Assembly: GCA_964036275.1 (NCBI GenBank)
Contig: OZ038433.1
Span: 29,123,485-29,187,484 of the forward strand
Source: Litoditis marina
Lineage: Eukaryota; Nematoda; Chromadorea; Rhabditida; Rhabditidae
Reading direction: 5' to 3'
DNA length: 64,000 nucleotides
The position numbers and the translations under genes are program-made. The notes below the pieces were generated by a model that saw nothing but the letters and a program-made list of their open reading frames with translations, was not told where the DNA came from and ran no database searches. This document shows, piece after piece, positions 49,330 to 60,000 of the stretch. Every line of letters starts with the position of its first letter. Position 1 is the stretch's first letter.

Positions 49330-49364
49330 ACTTGTTATCTAACGACGCAGCAAAGAGCAGAAAA

Positions 49365-49660
49365 AAACTGATAAATCTACCATTACATCAACATAGTGGG
49401 AAAGGTTGGGATGAGTGCGAAATATATAAATTTCTGTCGCTTGCCGTTTTTCAAGGGACTCGTACGAAATCGTATAGCTGATTCAAAACTGGGAGGCGCG
49501 TTCCGAAAACATAGATAGTGGCATTCCAATGATTTCCCCAAACATTTCATGTAACAAGAAACTGTTTTCCCATAAGTTAAATTTCGTGCAAAGTTCGAAA
49601 ATAGAAATAAACCATCTAATTGCGTAAAAATGAAATGAACAAACTTCAAGGTTGGACATG
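49365..49660 (-). pseudogene. Str-like receptor relic
   Basis: On the minus strand 49422-49365 reads ttcgcactcat...acctttcccac.atgttga, a diverged and internally deleted copy of the start of exon 5 of the Str-like gene (FFAL...TFPTML). Sequence just upstream (49660-49430) keeps a weak resemblance to its exon 4 but has no splice sites or YR box. It is broken and not expected to be functional. Confidence 0.5.
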
Positions 49661-51048
49661 GAAAAAATTCACATAATACCGAGCAATAAACGGACGAACA
49701 AGGACATTTGCACTGCGACTCAATTAGGTTTGGTTATGTTAATGTCCTATTGATGCCATCGCAAAAATTGATGTCATTGCACTCTAACAAAAATTTAACT
49801 GATTTAGTCGTGTTTCACAAAATGATAACCCTCTTAGTCTTAGTGCTAATAAAGGTGAAGATCAGAGAAGTGATACAAACTGGAAAAGTAAGTGAGAAAG
49901 AGTATAGAAAGTGGTACGTTTCGCATCTACCCCAGACGTAACCACTTAAATCATATTACCTTCCCCCTGAGGCATCCTCAGTGAGGTGGGGAAGGAAGTC
50001 AGATGTGTCCTGTTGAACTATACGAATAATAATAACAAAAAACCAAAAAAGACTTCTTCACGTTGAATCGTTGTGCGCGAGGTGCAGTTACTCACTGTTC
50101 GTGCAAATACTGAAAACACTGCCTGAACAAAAATATTGCAAGTTATCTAGCGGCTGAAAATGCTTTTCGGAGAAGTTTCTTTTCGAAATAAAGGATACAA
50201 AACTTATCGCGAAGCACTTGTACCTGACTCTTGCGAAATATATAAATTTCTGTCGCTTGCCGTTTTTCAAGGGACTCGTACGAAATCGTATAGCTGATTC
50301 AAAACTGGGAGGCGCGTTCCGAAAACATAGATAGTGGCATTCCAATGATTTCCCCAAACATTTCATGTAACAAGAAACTGTTTTCCCATAAGTTAAATTT
50401 CGTGCAAAGTTCGAAAATAGAAATAAACCATCTAATTGCGTAAAAATGAAATGAACAAACTTCAAGGTTGGACATGGAAAAAATTCACATAATACCGAGC
50501 AATAAACGGACGAACAAGGACATTTGCACTGCGACTCAATTAGGTTTGGTTATGTTAATGTCCTATTGATGCCATCGCAAAAATTGATGTCATTGCACTC
50601 TAACAAAAATTTAACTGATTTAGTCGTGTTTCACAAAATGATAACCCTCTTAGTCTTAGTGCTAATAAAGGTGAAGATCAGAGAAGTGATACAAACTGGA
50701 AAAGTAAGTGAGAAAGAGTATAGAAAGTGGTACGTTTCGCATCTACCCCAGACGTAACCACTTAAATCATATTACCTTCCCCCTGAGGCATCCTCAGTGA
50801 GGTGGGGAAGGTAGTCAGATGTGTCCTGTTGAACTATACGAATAATAATAACAAAAAACCAAAAAAGACTTCTTCACGTTGAATCGTTGTGCGCGAGGTG
50901 CAGTTACTCACTGTTCGTGCAAATACTGAAAACACTGCCTGAACAAAAATATTGCAAGTTATCTAGCGGCTGAAAATGCTTTTCGGAGAAGTTTCTTTTC
51001 GAAATAAAGGATACAAAACTTATCGCGAAGCACTTGTACCTGACTCTT
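49417..51048. repeat. 816-bp tandem duplication, near identical
   Basis: Unit 1 (49417-50232) and unit 2 (50233-51048) match base for base apart from one difference seen (aaggaagtc against aaggtagtc near 49987/50803). The unit contains Str-relic and non-coding sequence. Identical open frames at 49708 and 50524 are a result of the duplication. Confidence 0.9.
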
Positions 51049-51073
51049 CAAGATTTAAGATTCAAGATTTATG
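51049..51073 (-). mobile_element. 3' tail of an RTE fragment (split by LTR element)
   Basis: caagatttaagattcaagat is the reverse of an aatctt-repeat tail like that of the LINE at 30866. Its coding part continues beyond the LTR element at 54841-54900, where the minus strand encodes HIWRAVKEHRLETI and a stop. Confidence 0.7.
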
Positions 51074-51078
51074 CATTC

Positions 51079-51441
51079 TGTTGGATATGTGAACCATCAT
51101 CGCATATAATCTCATTAGCATATTTATTGCTGCGCTCATTAGCGTACGTCACTGCTACCCTGTTAACTATTCACGTGTTACGTTTCCGCGTCTGCTTACG
51201 TGTACAAAGCAGCGAGTATTGTTAGTATTGTAAGCTCTACTTAGCTAGTAAGCAGTCTGGCTACTAGGCTAGTATTATATCTTTTCTCTCCCAGTCAGGT
51301 ATCAAGGCTTTATTGTATTGTCTCTTTTATATTCATAATAAACCTAGTATAGTTAGTGTTTTGTTGTGTTATATTCAAAAGGCTAACGTATTGCCTGAAA
51401 TACCTATTCGTTGTGACTTCGTGAGTACGAGGGTTACAACA
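51079..51441 (+). repeat. 5' LTR
   Basis: 363 bp, tg...ca ends; direct repeat of 54473-54835. Confidence 0.9.
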
Positions 51442-51929
51442 TAATTGGCGATCAGGATAAGCAAAACTCTCGTTGCATTTACTGGTAAGTTACTGGTAAG
51501 TTCGGATTCCCTGGAACGTTCGATCATAAGAGGATGTTGGTTGCGATCGTTGGATTCGGATATTGTTCATTGTCGTCTACAAAGTCTCTTGTACGAAGAG
51601 ATCGACACCCCTTTGGCTGCGTCTTGTAAAGCGAGACGTAGTAAGACTGTGACCTGTGAAGAGAACGGGAATCAGTATACTGTTTGTTGTGGAGTACTAG
51701 GTTGAAGTGATACCGTAAGTACTGCCACCGACCCCCGCTAAGTGAGCACCCAGTTGAGTTGCTGGTAAAGTCATTTCCTTAGGGGAATTGCTGCCCAAAT
51801 TTTCAACTGATTATTACTTTTGCGAGGTGAGGCGAAGCGCTGCCCAAATTTTGATTTGGTGGCCGCAAACAGTTGTTGTGGATAGTGTACCGTGTTGATT
51901 GGATCGAATAGGATCAATTCAACAGCACT

Positions 51930-52241
51930 ATGTCTAAGACAAAGGAAGACGACAAGGACGAGAACAATATGCAGGAACTGTTGCTGAAGTTGTTGCAAGG
52001 GCAAAAAGAACAGCTCAAGCGTCAAGAGGAACGACAGGAGGAGCAGTTCAAGCAGCAGGAGAAACGAATGCAGTTATTGGAGGACATACTGCTGGAGAGG
52101 AGAGCAGAACCAGGCAGTGTAGCTTCACTACCAGTTGTCTCAGGAACAACTAGGTTGATGGCTGGTCTCAGTGGGAGAATAGCAGTCTTCAATTTTGATC
52201 CGGAGTGTGATCAAACTTTCTCAAGATGGTACGAGCGTTAA
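51930..52241 (+). pseudogene. Gag N-terminal part, broken
   Basis: ATG 51930 opens a 103-residue frame rich in Gln/Glu/Lys (coiled-coil-like, QEERQEEQFKQQEKR) ending in a TAA at 52239-52241. The stop, followed by the triplicated 121-bp segment, separates it from the rest of gag, so the product is truncated. Confidence 0.65.
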
Positions 52242-52258
52242 GGAGAAGTGTTAACTGT

Positions 52259-52620
52259 GGATGGAGAAAGGTTGGATGACAAGTCTAAAGTGAGACTATT
52301 GGTCGGAAAACTTTCGACTGGTGTGTTTGATCGCAATACGAAGCAGATCTTACCAAAATCGACCGCAGATGTAACTTTTGGATGGAGAAAGGTTGGATGA
52401 CAAGTCTAAAGTGAGACTATTGGTCGGATAACTTTCGACTGATGTGTTTGATCGCAATACGAAGCAGATCTTACCAAAATCAACCGCAGATGTAACTTTT
52501 GGATGGAGAAAGGTTGGATGACAAGTCTAAAGTGAGACTATTGGTCGGAAAACTTTCGACTGATGTGTTTGATCGCAATACGAAGCAGATCTTACCAAAA
52601 TCAACCGCAGATGTAACTTT
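52259..52620 (+). repeat. Three tandem 121-bp units inside gag
   Basis: Units start ggatggagaaaggttgg at 52259, 52380 and 52501 and differ by only a few bases. As 121 is not a multiple of three, each unit shifts the reading frame, so gag cannot be read through all three. Confidence 0.9.
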
Positions 52621-53782
52621 CGACGAAACCATCAAGATTTTGAAGAAAATGTTCGACGTGAGAACCTCAGTGTTTTCGACACGATACCATTGTCTCAAAA
52701 TAGAGAAGAAGGAAACGGAAGACTATATGGAGTACACTGGCCGCGTGAATGAGCAGTGTGAGAAGGCGAAGCTCCAGGAATTGAACAAGGATGGTCTGAA
52801 GGCACTGTTATGGGTTTATGGATTGAAATCTAACAGAGATGCGGAACTCAGACAACGACTTCTCATGTTTCTGGACCGGAAACACTCGGACAAGAAAAAA
52901 GTCACGTTACATGACTTGTACAAAGAGTGTGACTTGTGGCTCAACATCAAGCGGGAGGCAAAGATGGTTGAAACAGGAGCGCAAGAGGTGAAAATGATCA
53001 GAACAAGGAGCGACAGCGGAGCTAGCAATGACTCAACGAGACATTCCAAACTGTTATGTTGGAACTGCGGAAAGGGTGGTCATATCTCGCGCAAGTGCCA
53101 ATCCAAGAAGTGGAACTGTGGCAAATGCAAAGGCTCAGGACACAAACCAGAGTTCTGTGAACGTTCGAAGAAGTACAGAACTGGAATGAGGGATGTGAGA
53201 ACTCGTGTGAATAACTCGGTGGTAGTTGAGTCTCATAGTCCAAGGAACCAGGTTGACGTGGTTCGACGTTACCTTCCTGTTCAAGTCAACGGATACAAGT
53301 TGGAAATGCAGTTGGATACGGGTTCCGACATCACTATGATGAATGTGAGTGATTGGAAACGGATCGGAAGTCCACACCTGGAAAGATCAAGAGTGAGAGT
53401 CATAGATGCCAATGGAGACAGTATGGTCGTTTTGGGCAGATTCAAATGTCACTTCAAGATCAAATCGACAAATGGAACAGGATATGCATATGTGTCGGAA
53501 GCTGAAAGTCTTCGTGGCTTGGAATGGATAGCACAAGACGAGAAAATGTCGCATCATTTAAGTAAGATGGCGGACATGTGCGAGATGCAAGATCTCGGCA
53601 CAGCAGAAAGTTTGGAATCACCAAAGAAGGACAGTGAACAGACCATCAATGGAGGAAATGGTATTATGGAGACGTTCCAAAGAGGAAAGTATTCTGGAGA
53701 GAATAAGGCTCGAGGAAGTTCCATAAATCCGGTGATTCCACAGCAGAAAGTTTCCGGCGTAAGCACAGCATGGTCAGCGTGA
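52514..53782 (+). CDS. Gag-protease remnant of LTR retrotransposon
   Basis: An open frame from about 52514 to TGA 53780-53782 encodes the capsid-like region, then two CCHC zinc knuckles (CWNCGKGGHISRKC and CGKCKGSGHKPEFC), then an aspartic protease core (LQLDTGSDITMMN). This order is that of Ty3/gypsy Gag-Pol. The knuckles bind RNA; the protease would cut the polyprotein. The frame ends soon after the protease, without the RT palm motifs, so this element depended on others to move. The frame has no obvious start of its own because the segment upstream is duplicated and frame-shifted. Confidence 0.75.
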   Translation: MDDKSKVRLLVGKLSTDVFDRNTKQILPKSTADVTFDETIKILKKMFDVRTSVFSTRYHCLKIEKKETEDYMEYTGRVNEQCEKAKLQELNKDGLKALLWVYGLKSNRDAELRQRLLMFLDRKHSDKKKVTLHDLYKECDLWLNIKREAKMVETGAQEVKMIRTRSDSGASNDSTRHSKLLCWNCGKGGHISRKCQSKKWNCGKCKGSGHKPEFCERSKKYRTGMRDVRTRVNNSVVVESHSPRNQVDVVRRYLPVQVNGYKLEMQLDTGSDITMMNVSDWKRIGSPHLERSRVRVIDANGDSMVVLGRFKCHFKIKSTNGTGYAYVSEAESLRGLEWIAQDEKMSHHLSKMADMCEMQDLGTAESLESPKKDSEQTINGGNGIMETFQRGKYSGENKARGSSINPVIPQQKVSGVSTAWSA

Positions 53783-53836
53783 ACGGAAAAATACTGTACG
53801 TCAGCACCAAGGAGGGTATGTCAATCAGTCAAGGAG

Positions 53837-54139
53837 TTGTCAATTGCTAGGAAGGAGAGACACATAAGTGATGATTTGACGAAACAGAAAAGTGAGTGGC
53901 GCAAGGTTACTGTCAATGTGATTGGACCAATGAATGGCATCTCTTATCTTGTCGCAGAAGATATGAAGGAAAAATGGCCAATGGTTGCAAGGATGACAGA
54001 CATCAGATCAAAGTCAACAATCAGAACATTGAAGGAACTGTTCAAAACTATTGGACAAAACCCGAAAACTGTTGTAACTAGTTTGAGTTCACAGTTTACA
54101 TCTGAGAAGTTCAGAGTTGGATGTGTTGAGGCTGGTTAG
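53837..54139 (+). pseudogene. Integrase fragment
   Basis: A 100-residue frame resembles the middle of a retroviral-type integrase catalytic core (VIGPMNGISYLVAEDM; TIRTLKELFKTIG; QFTSEKF). The usual first Asp before the GP motif and the SDNG-type second acidic site are changed, and the rest is deleted, so it cannot be active. It directly follows gag-protease, marking an internal deletion of RT and RNase H. Confidence 0.7.
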
Positions 54140-54472
54140 GTAACTAAGTATGTTGACCCTGAGACCAAAATCACAGAAGGAAGATTAGCTGGACAACTTT
54201 TGAAGGAACTTCAGATCTGCCGGTTGTCAGCAAGTGAGCTGTCCCCAGAGATGGTGAACAAGATGCGGGAAGCTTACATTTTGTCGTGGAGGAAGGAAGA
54301 AGAAGAAATGAACTCGTTCCCATGTCGTGTCGATGAAGAAGAATCAGTCCGTGCCAAAGATTGAAGATCAGTGCCGCTCTACTTAGCTTAGTCTTCGATA
54401 TCTTTCTTCGTGACTTTAGTTCTGGTTTCGTTCTTATTCTTATCCCCAATGCTTGATGTTGAAAAGGGGAGG

Positions 54473-54835
54473 TGTTGGATATGTGAACCATCATCACATA
54501 TCATCTCATTAGCAAATCTATTGCTGCGCTCATTAGCGTACGTCTCTGCTACCCTGTTAACTATTCACGTGTTACGTTTTCGCGTCTGCTTACGTTTACA
54601 AAGCAGCGAGTATTGTTAGTATTGTAAGCTCTACTTAGCTAGTAAGCAGTCTGGCTACTAGGCTAGTATTATATCTTTTCTCTCCCAGTCAGGTATCAAG
54701 GCTTTATTGTATTGTCTCTTTTATATTCATAATAAACCTAGTATAGTTAGTGTTTTGTTGTGTTATATTCAAAAGGCTAACGTATCGCCTGAAATACCTA
54801 ATCGTTGTGACTTCGTGAGTACGAGGGTTACAACA
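54473..54835 (+). repeat. 3' LTR
   Basis: 363 bp; preceded by a purine tract and followed by the target duplication cattc. Confidence 0.9.
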
Positions 54836-54840
54836 CATTC

Positions 54841-54900
54841 ACTTCATCTTCATATCGTTTCGAGACGATGTTCCTTGACTGCCCTCCAGATGTGTTTTGT
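54841..54900 (-). mobile_element. RTE LINE 3'-coding fragment
   Basis: On the minus strand the last residues IWRAVKEHRLETI and stop parallel IWRAVKEHHFATM of the LINE at 30866-31430. The LTR element sits in the short 3' UTR of this fragment. Confidence 0.7.
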
Positions 54901-57004
54901 TTCTATATTTATTCTGATATTATTTATATTGATTCTGACTCCTACGGTTCCCTTATCCAGAACCCCATTGAGGTGTTAATTGTTTACTATAGTCATATAC
55001 ATGCTCAATTCAATCTTTTACTGTTCTGTTTGTTCATCAAGATCTCGATTCCTGATTTCATTCTGCTCGAATTCAATGGACTTTTTTCACTTATCAACTT
55101 TTCTGTGATTCAGCGTGCATTCAGAACTAGATTATATTTGCACTGGTTTTCAGACTGTGTTTTTATGATATTCACTTCTTGCAGTGTAAGAACAACAGAC
55201 AAGTTGTTGAGAAATAAGAACAAATGATAAATGACAGCAAATGTTGAAAAACACATTAATTTAACTATACCATCTTCCAAAAAACTCTAGTAACATGAAT
55301 ATATTTTGTTCAAATGAATTGATAAATTGTTTTTCACTGAGAGCCCGCTGATAGCATAATTGTTAAATGTACCTAAGACGACTGCAGATTTTCGAGAAAA
55401 ATACGTACAGAAGGCAGTAAGTAAAATCCAGGGACTTTGCCAGCGAACCGTGCTGGACTTCCATTCGTTCCGGAACCAGACTGACCGGACCTACCAAATC
55501 GTATTTCTTCGAAGCATTGTGAGAGCATACTGCTTTGCGTCTCACGGTCACCTATGACAAAATTCACGCTCTCATTTGCGTAATGAATCATCATCATCAA
55601 CAACCATGAGAAGGCTGTGTTGACTTTGCTCATAATTTTGAAGCAGCTTTATCATCCCAGCAGTGAATGATAGAACACAATTGAGGTATATTAGCGGTTG
55701 AAAACGTGTAACAAATGTCGGAAACACCCAAAAACTCCAACACGTTCAGATCAGACATTTCAGTTGAGTTGTTTCTGTGCTGATGTTTATATTTAATAGA
55801 AAATAAACCGAATGCTCGTTTTTTTATTTGTCGTTGAACAAAACTGAAAAAAAAATAAAAAAAATAAAGAACAAAAATTCAATCCGATCAAGTTCTTGGG
55901 GAATATCAATATCTGATGGAACAATCAGATGCCTTCTGTTTTAGTCATTTACACGCAATGTAAACCACCAACTTTTCTGAAAACAAATGTTCAATGGGAT
56001 ACGAATTAAAAAGATTGCGAGCGTCTGGTACAAAGTCGTATAGCTGATACAAACTTGGGAAGCGCATTACGAAAACTTAGTGACATTCCAATGATTTCCC
56101 CAGACATTTCATGTTACAAGAAACCGTTTCCCAATAGTCCCATAGTAAAGGTTACATTCAGAATTAATAAACATTCAACAGTGTTACAATGGAGTGAACC
56201 AATTGGAGAGTTATAAATGGAAACAATTCCCATAGTAGGAAGCAATCAAGCCATGAACAAGAACATTGGCAATGTAACTCAATTAGCCTTGCTTGTCGTA
56301 TAATTGTCATCGTTAAAATTGATGTCATTGGAATCTAGAATGAATACAACTGCTCTAGTTATGACTCGCAAAATTATAACTCTGCGATGCAGTTTTTCTA
56401 CACGTTGATTCGTTCACGTTCGCGAGCTACAGTTTTTCACTCTTTGTACCGGTTCAAAATACTTAAAGCACAGTCAGAACATAGCGGCGGGGAAAAATCA
56501 CTTGCACAAAACGTCATTGAATACTGTTTACTGTTTACTAGTCATTTGAATTCTCAGTTCAATTTTTCACCGTTTTGGTTCATCAAAATTCCGATTCTTG
56601 TTAGCATTTTGCTAAAACTCGGTGAACTTTTCCCTCATGTGGACTTCTCTTTAGCTTAGCGTGCATTAGGAATTGGATTAGAATATAATTGATATGCTGT
56701 GTTTCTAAAATTGTGTTGGAAAAATATTGTTCGGAAATGAAAACAGATGATTAATCACAAATCACAAATCACAAACAAATGACAACAAAGAACATCTTAA
56801 AGGTAAACGATCTTCCGAAAAGTCTTGGTGATACAAATAAGTTTTCTGCAAATTAAATAACCTGATAAAATATGAAATTGCTTGCAATGTCCACCCGCTG
56901 ACTATTCGCATAATATGCCCGCAAAAGATGACGAGATGGCTGCAAACTTTCGAGAAGAGTACATGACAGTAAGTGAAATCCAGTGACTTTGCCAGCGAAC
57001 CGTG
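54901..57004. repeat. Duplicated flank of the GT2 gene
   Basis: 54900-55560 and about 56400-57110 are diverged copies of each other, each including a GT2 terminal exon at its right end. 55980-56340 is a diverged copy of the 816-bp unit region (shared aatcgtatagctgat-type sequence and attccaatgatttcccca). No additional gene was recognised. Confidence 0.55.
55363..55551 (-). other. Duplicate GT2 terminal exon (alternative last exon or relic)
   Basis: Starting after a catag acceptor at 55552, the minus strand encodes VTVRRKAVCSHNASKKYDLV..., a close copy of the GT2 last exon at 57103-57005. Here the TAG stop is CAG, so the frame runs on about 30 residues to a later stop. No copies of the upstream GT2 exons lie between 55551 and 57005. 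The acceptor and phase are preserved, so splicing from 57347 to this exon is possible; it may equally be a dead duplicate. Confidence 0.5.
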
Positions 57005-60000
57005 CTAGACTTCCATTCGTTCCGGAACCAGACTGACCGGACCTACCAAATTGTCTTTCTTCGAAGCATTGTGAGAGCATACTGCTTTGCCTCTCACGGT
57101 CACCTATGAGATGAAAAGAATGTGGCTGACAACAAAAGCATTTTGCGAAATGTTTAAACTCAACAGATCTATATCTGAGACTTTCCATTGCCAGCCTATG
57201 CGGTGTCTGTTACCTTTCTCGTTGTGTTTGTAGATTTATTTCGTTGTTTTTGGTTATAGTCCCAAACTATGGCGTGTATCGAGGTCAAACTCAAATGATT
57301 CCGTCATTGCCTGTAGACGTGTTTAACCTGTGTACGGGTGAATCACCTCCAAGAAGGCAACCAGCTCTACCACACAATACATCGTAATCGTTGGCCATGT
57401 CATTATCAGATGGAACACGTTGCGAATAATGCCGGTCTTGTCTTTCATACCGTTCGGAATTACCTGAATTCAATTCATCAATCAATCAGGGTGACGAAAT
57501 TTGAAATGTAGTCTGATATTTCAAGCATAGGTTCGCTTTACGCTGTTAGTACACCGGGAGTCATCTACAAATATATACTATCTAACTCGGCTTTCTAGAG
57601 AGCAACTTCTGTATACGATTAAATGAACGGAATTAGGTTAACTAGAATGAAGTTAAGTAGAGTAAAGTAATTAATTGAATAGACTAAATACAATAAGAAT
57701 AATGATAATCATCTACAGAAGTTTATTGTTGAATACGTTGAAAGTTACACCATTTCGGCCTCTGCACGAAGTTTTCTAGACTGGTCTTCTATGGTCCCAT
57801 TGTACCACAACTTTCTCCAATCTTCAGCCACATTATGCGTGTTCTTTATCTTACCGGTTGACACAAATGAGTGATAAGAAAAACACAGAAAAACCAAAAG
57901 TACTGAAGACCGAGAAATGCCAGCATTGTCCACGTGAATACGTCTTGATTCGGTATGACTATGCCCCATACGCCGTGTCCGACGCGATTCAACATGGCTG
58001 GTGTCTGAAAAACACACATCTCTTTGGAGGGGATAGCTTATCTCTTGGTTGGTACCCGAATTGTGTCTTAATTGCATATAACCTTTCACACTCATAAAAT
58101 CAACACAACGTCTCAAGATCTCAAAAGAAATGCAGAGCGTGTACAAAACAAACAAGCTGCATCGCGTTCTTGCCTCACCAACTACATCTCTATGAATGTT
58201 CGTCAACGTCACCTAAAACTGCGATAACTTACCACCACTGGAGCTATCAACGTGTATACGGAAGCAATACACAAAAGAAATCCGTAATAGAAAACGAATT
58301 TGAACGTGAACGATATCGAAATCATCACGGGCAGACGGAAGAACTTTATGGCAAAGTAGTGGAAAACCTGAAAGAGAAAAATATGACCAGTCCTATGCCA
58401 CAGTTCTCAGAAAGTGCATTGCATACTCGCCGAACATCCACTGTTTCGTTCATCTATAATGTTACTTTATTCGTTTTCTACAGCCGAGAGAATGCACACA
58501 AAGATCCGTAGATGAGAGAGTAGGCATGGGTGAGCATTATTTAGCTCTTGGTGAATGGTGTGCTAGGCGCACACATTCAGTCAACCACGTGGCCACTTGT
58601 GAAAATGCATGTTTTCAGTTGCAAACAGAAATTTGTTCGTTCTATTCTACTCTCGATCTGTAACAGCCGTATACCACTAGTTTAGTTCATACTTTTTTAC
58701 GATATGAAAGGTTTTACCTCAGCAGCTCCGATGGTCCATCTTCTGATCTGGCGAGCCCATTCGTACCATTCGTCAATGTAGTTCTTGCCTAAACGAACCA
58801 AAGTTTCGCAGTTGTACGAGACTGGTCACTACAACTTCAGATTAAGAGTCGTAGAGTTTTCTTACCTTCAATTCAGTGGTTCGAGCTACATTTTCAAAGT
58901 ACCTTAATCTACAGCTTTTTACTTGATACTCAGATTTATGCACGTTTGTCAGGAAACTCTGCAGATGAAAATGATGAACTAGAAATGAGCTTGTTGTAGT
59001 TCCTCATTTTAAGCTTGATTAACCTAAAAACAATTTTTCATGTCCCTCGATGTATTTTACCGCTGGTAGGTCCACTGAGGGTAGCGACAGGAATGACGCG
59101 GATGACACATTTATGTCGGACTGCCAACGACCATCGAATGAGGGCGATGATGTCATCCATCTGAATAATCAACTATTCCAGCTGCTTCGATCTCGAAAAA
59201 AGGGTGCCTATTTTTACACACTTTTTTCCACGCATACTACATCTTTTCCGTTTGAACAGACGCAAAAAATCTCGGGATATTTGACTGTCCCATTTTTCAT
59301 TCCAATATCACTTTTGGTTATTTTCGACGTTGGTCGATACCTCATTGCGTTGTTTACAGTCATTTATCAACGTATTTTCCGTTATTTTCCCAGTTTCTTT
59401 CCACTTTTTACTTCTTAGGTGTTATTCGCGTGTTTTGTATTCCTTGTTGCATATGAAGACATAATTTTTGATTGGACACAACTATACAACTTTTGGGTTA
59501 CGCAAAGCGCTCACCGCACCACTGCATTCGGAAAATAATCCGGCTTGCCAGTTGGAGCGAAATGTTTCAAACGCGCGCCATTACGCCTTCAAATGCACTG
59601 CTCGATGTTTTCAGGGACCATTAGGCGAATGCGTTGAAAACACGGCGACGTTTCTGGTTACAACTTTTTTTCATTTTCTTCGTTTTTTTCTGCCTTTTTT
59701 ACTGTACCTAATTCAGCTTTTTAAAATTACGCAAACAAAACCGCACACATATTTGCGTACAACAAAAAATAATTTTATAATGAATGATGAAAGCAAATGG
59801 ACGAAAAGCACACACCCGATTGCGTCACAATAAAAAAGTTAAGTCCACCTCGCTACTGCTTTGTGCTATGCAAATATTTCATTATCACATTTATTGCCGT
59901 TCCAGATTATAGAGAAGCCGTTTCTTCAATGAGAGAAAAACATCAAAACTGATAAAAACTACTAGAACAAATGTTGGAACAAACCACACGCTCTGAGCTC

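Larger units (their letters stand above)
51079..54835 (+). mobile_element. Non-autonomous LTR retrotransposon (Ty3/gypsy-like)
   Basis: Two LTRs of equal length (363 bp: 51079-51441 and 54473-54835) begin tgttggatat and end ggttacaaca. They are flanked by a perfect 5-bp target duplication, cattc, at 51074-51078 and 54836-54840. A primer-binding-like attggcgatc follows the 5' LTR, and a purine tract gaaaaggggagg precedes the 3' LTR. Gag and protease are present, but reverse transcriptase and RNase H are missing and only an integrase fragment remains. The LTRs differ at a handful of positions, so insertion was fairly recent. Confidence 0.9.

Noticed and set aside
57328..57346. Longer version of a GT2 exon ending HPYTG
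   Set aside because: Splicing at 57347 keeps the phase of the conserved GKAVCSHNASKK terminal exon; the longer form shifts the frame to a short unlikely tail.
59041..59833. Plus-strand 121-122 residue open frames
   Set aside because: The first overlaps the GT2 exon 59160-59061 on the other strand; the second lies in the GT2 intron with no domain or splice support.
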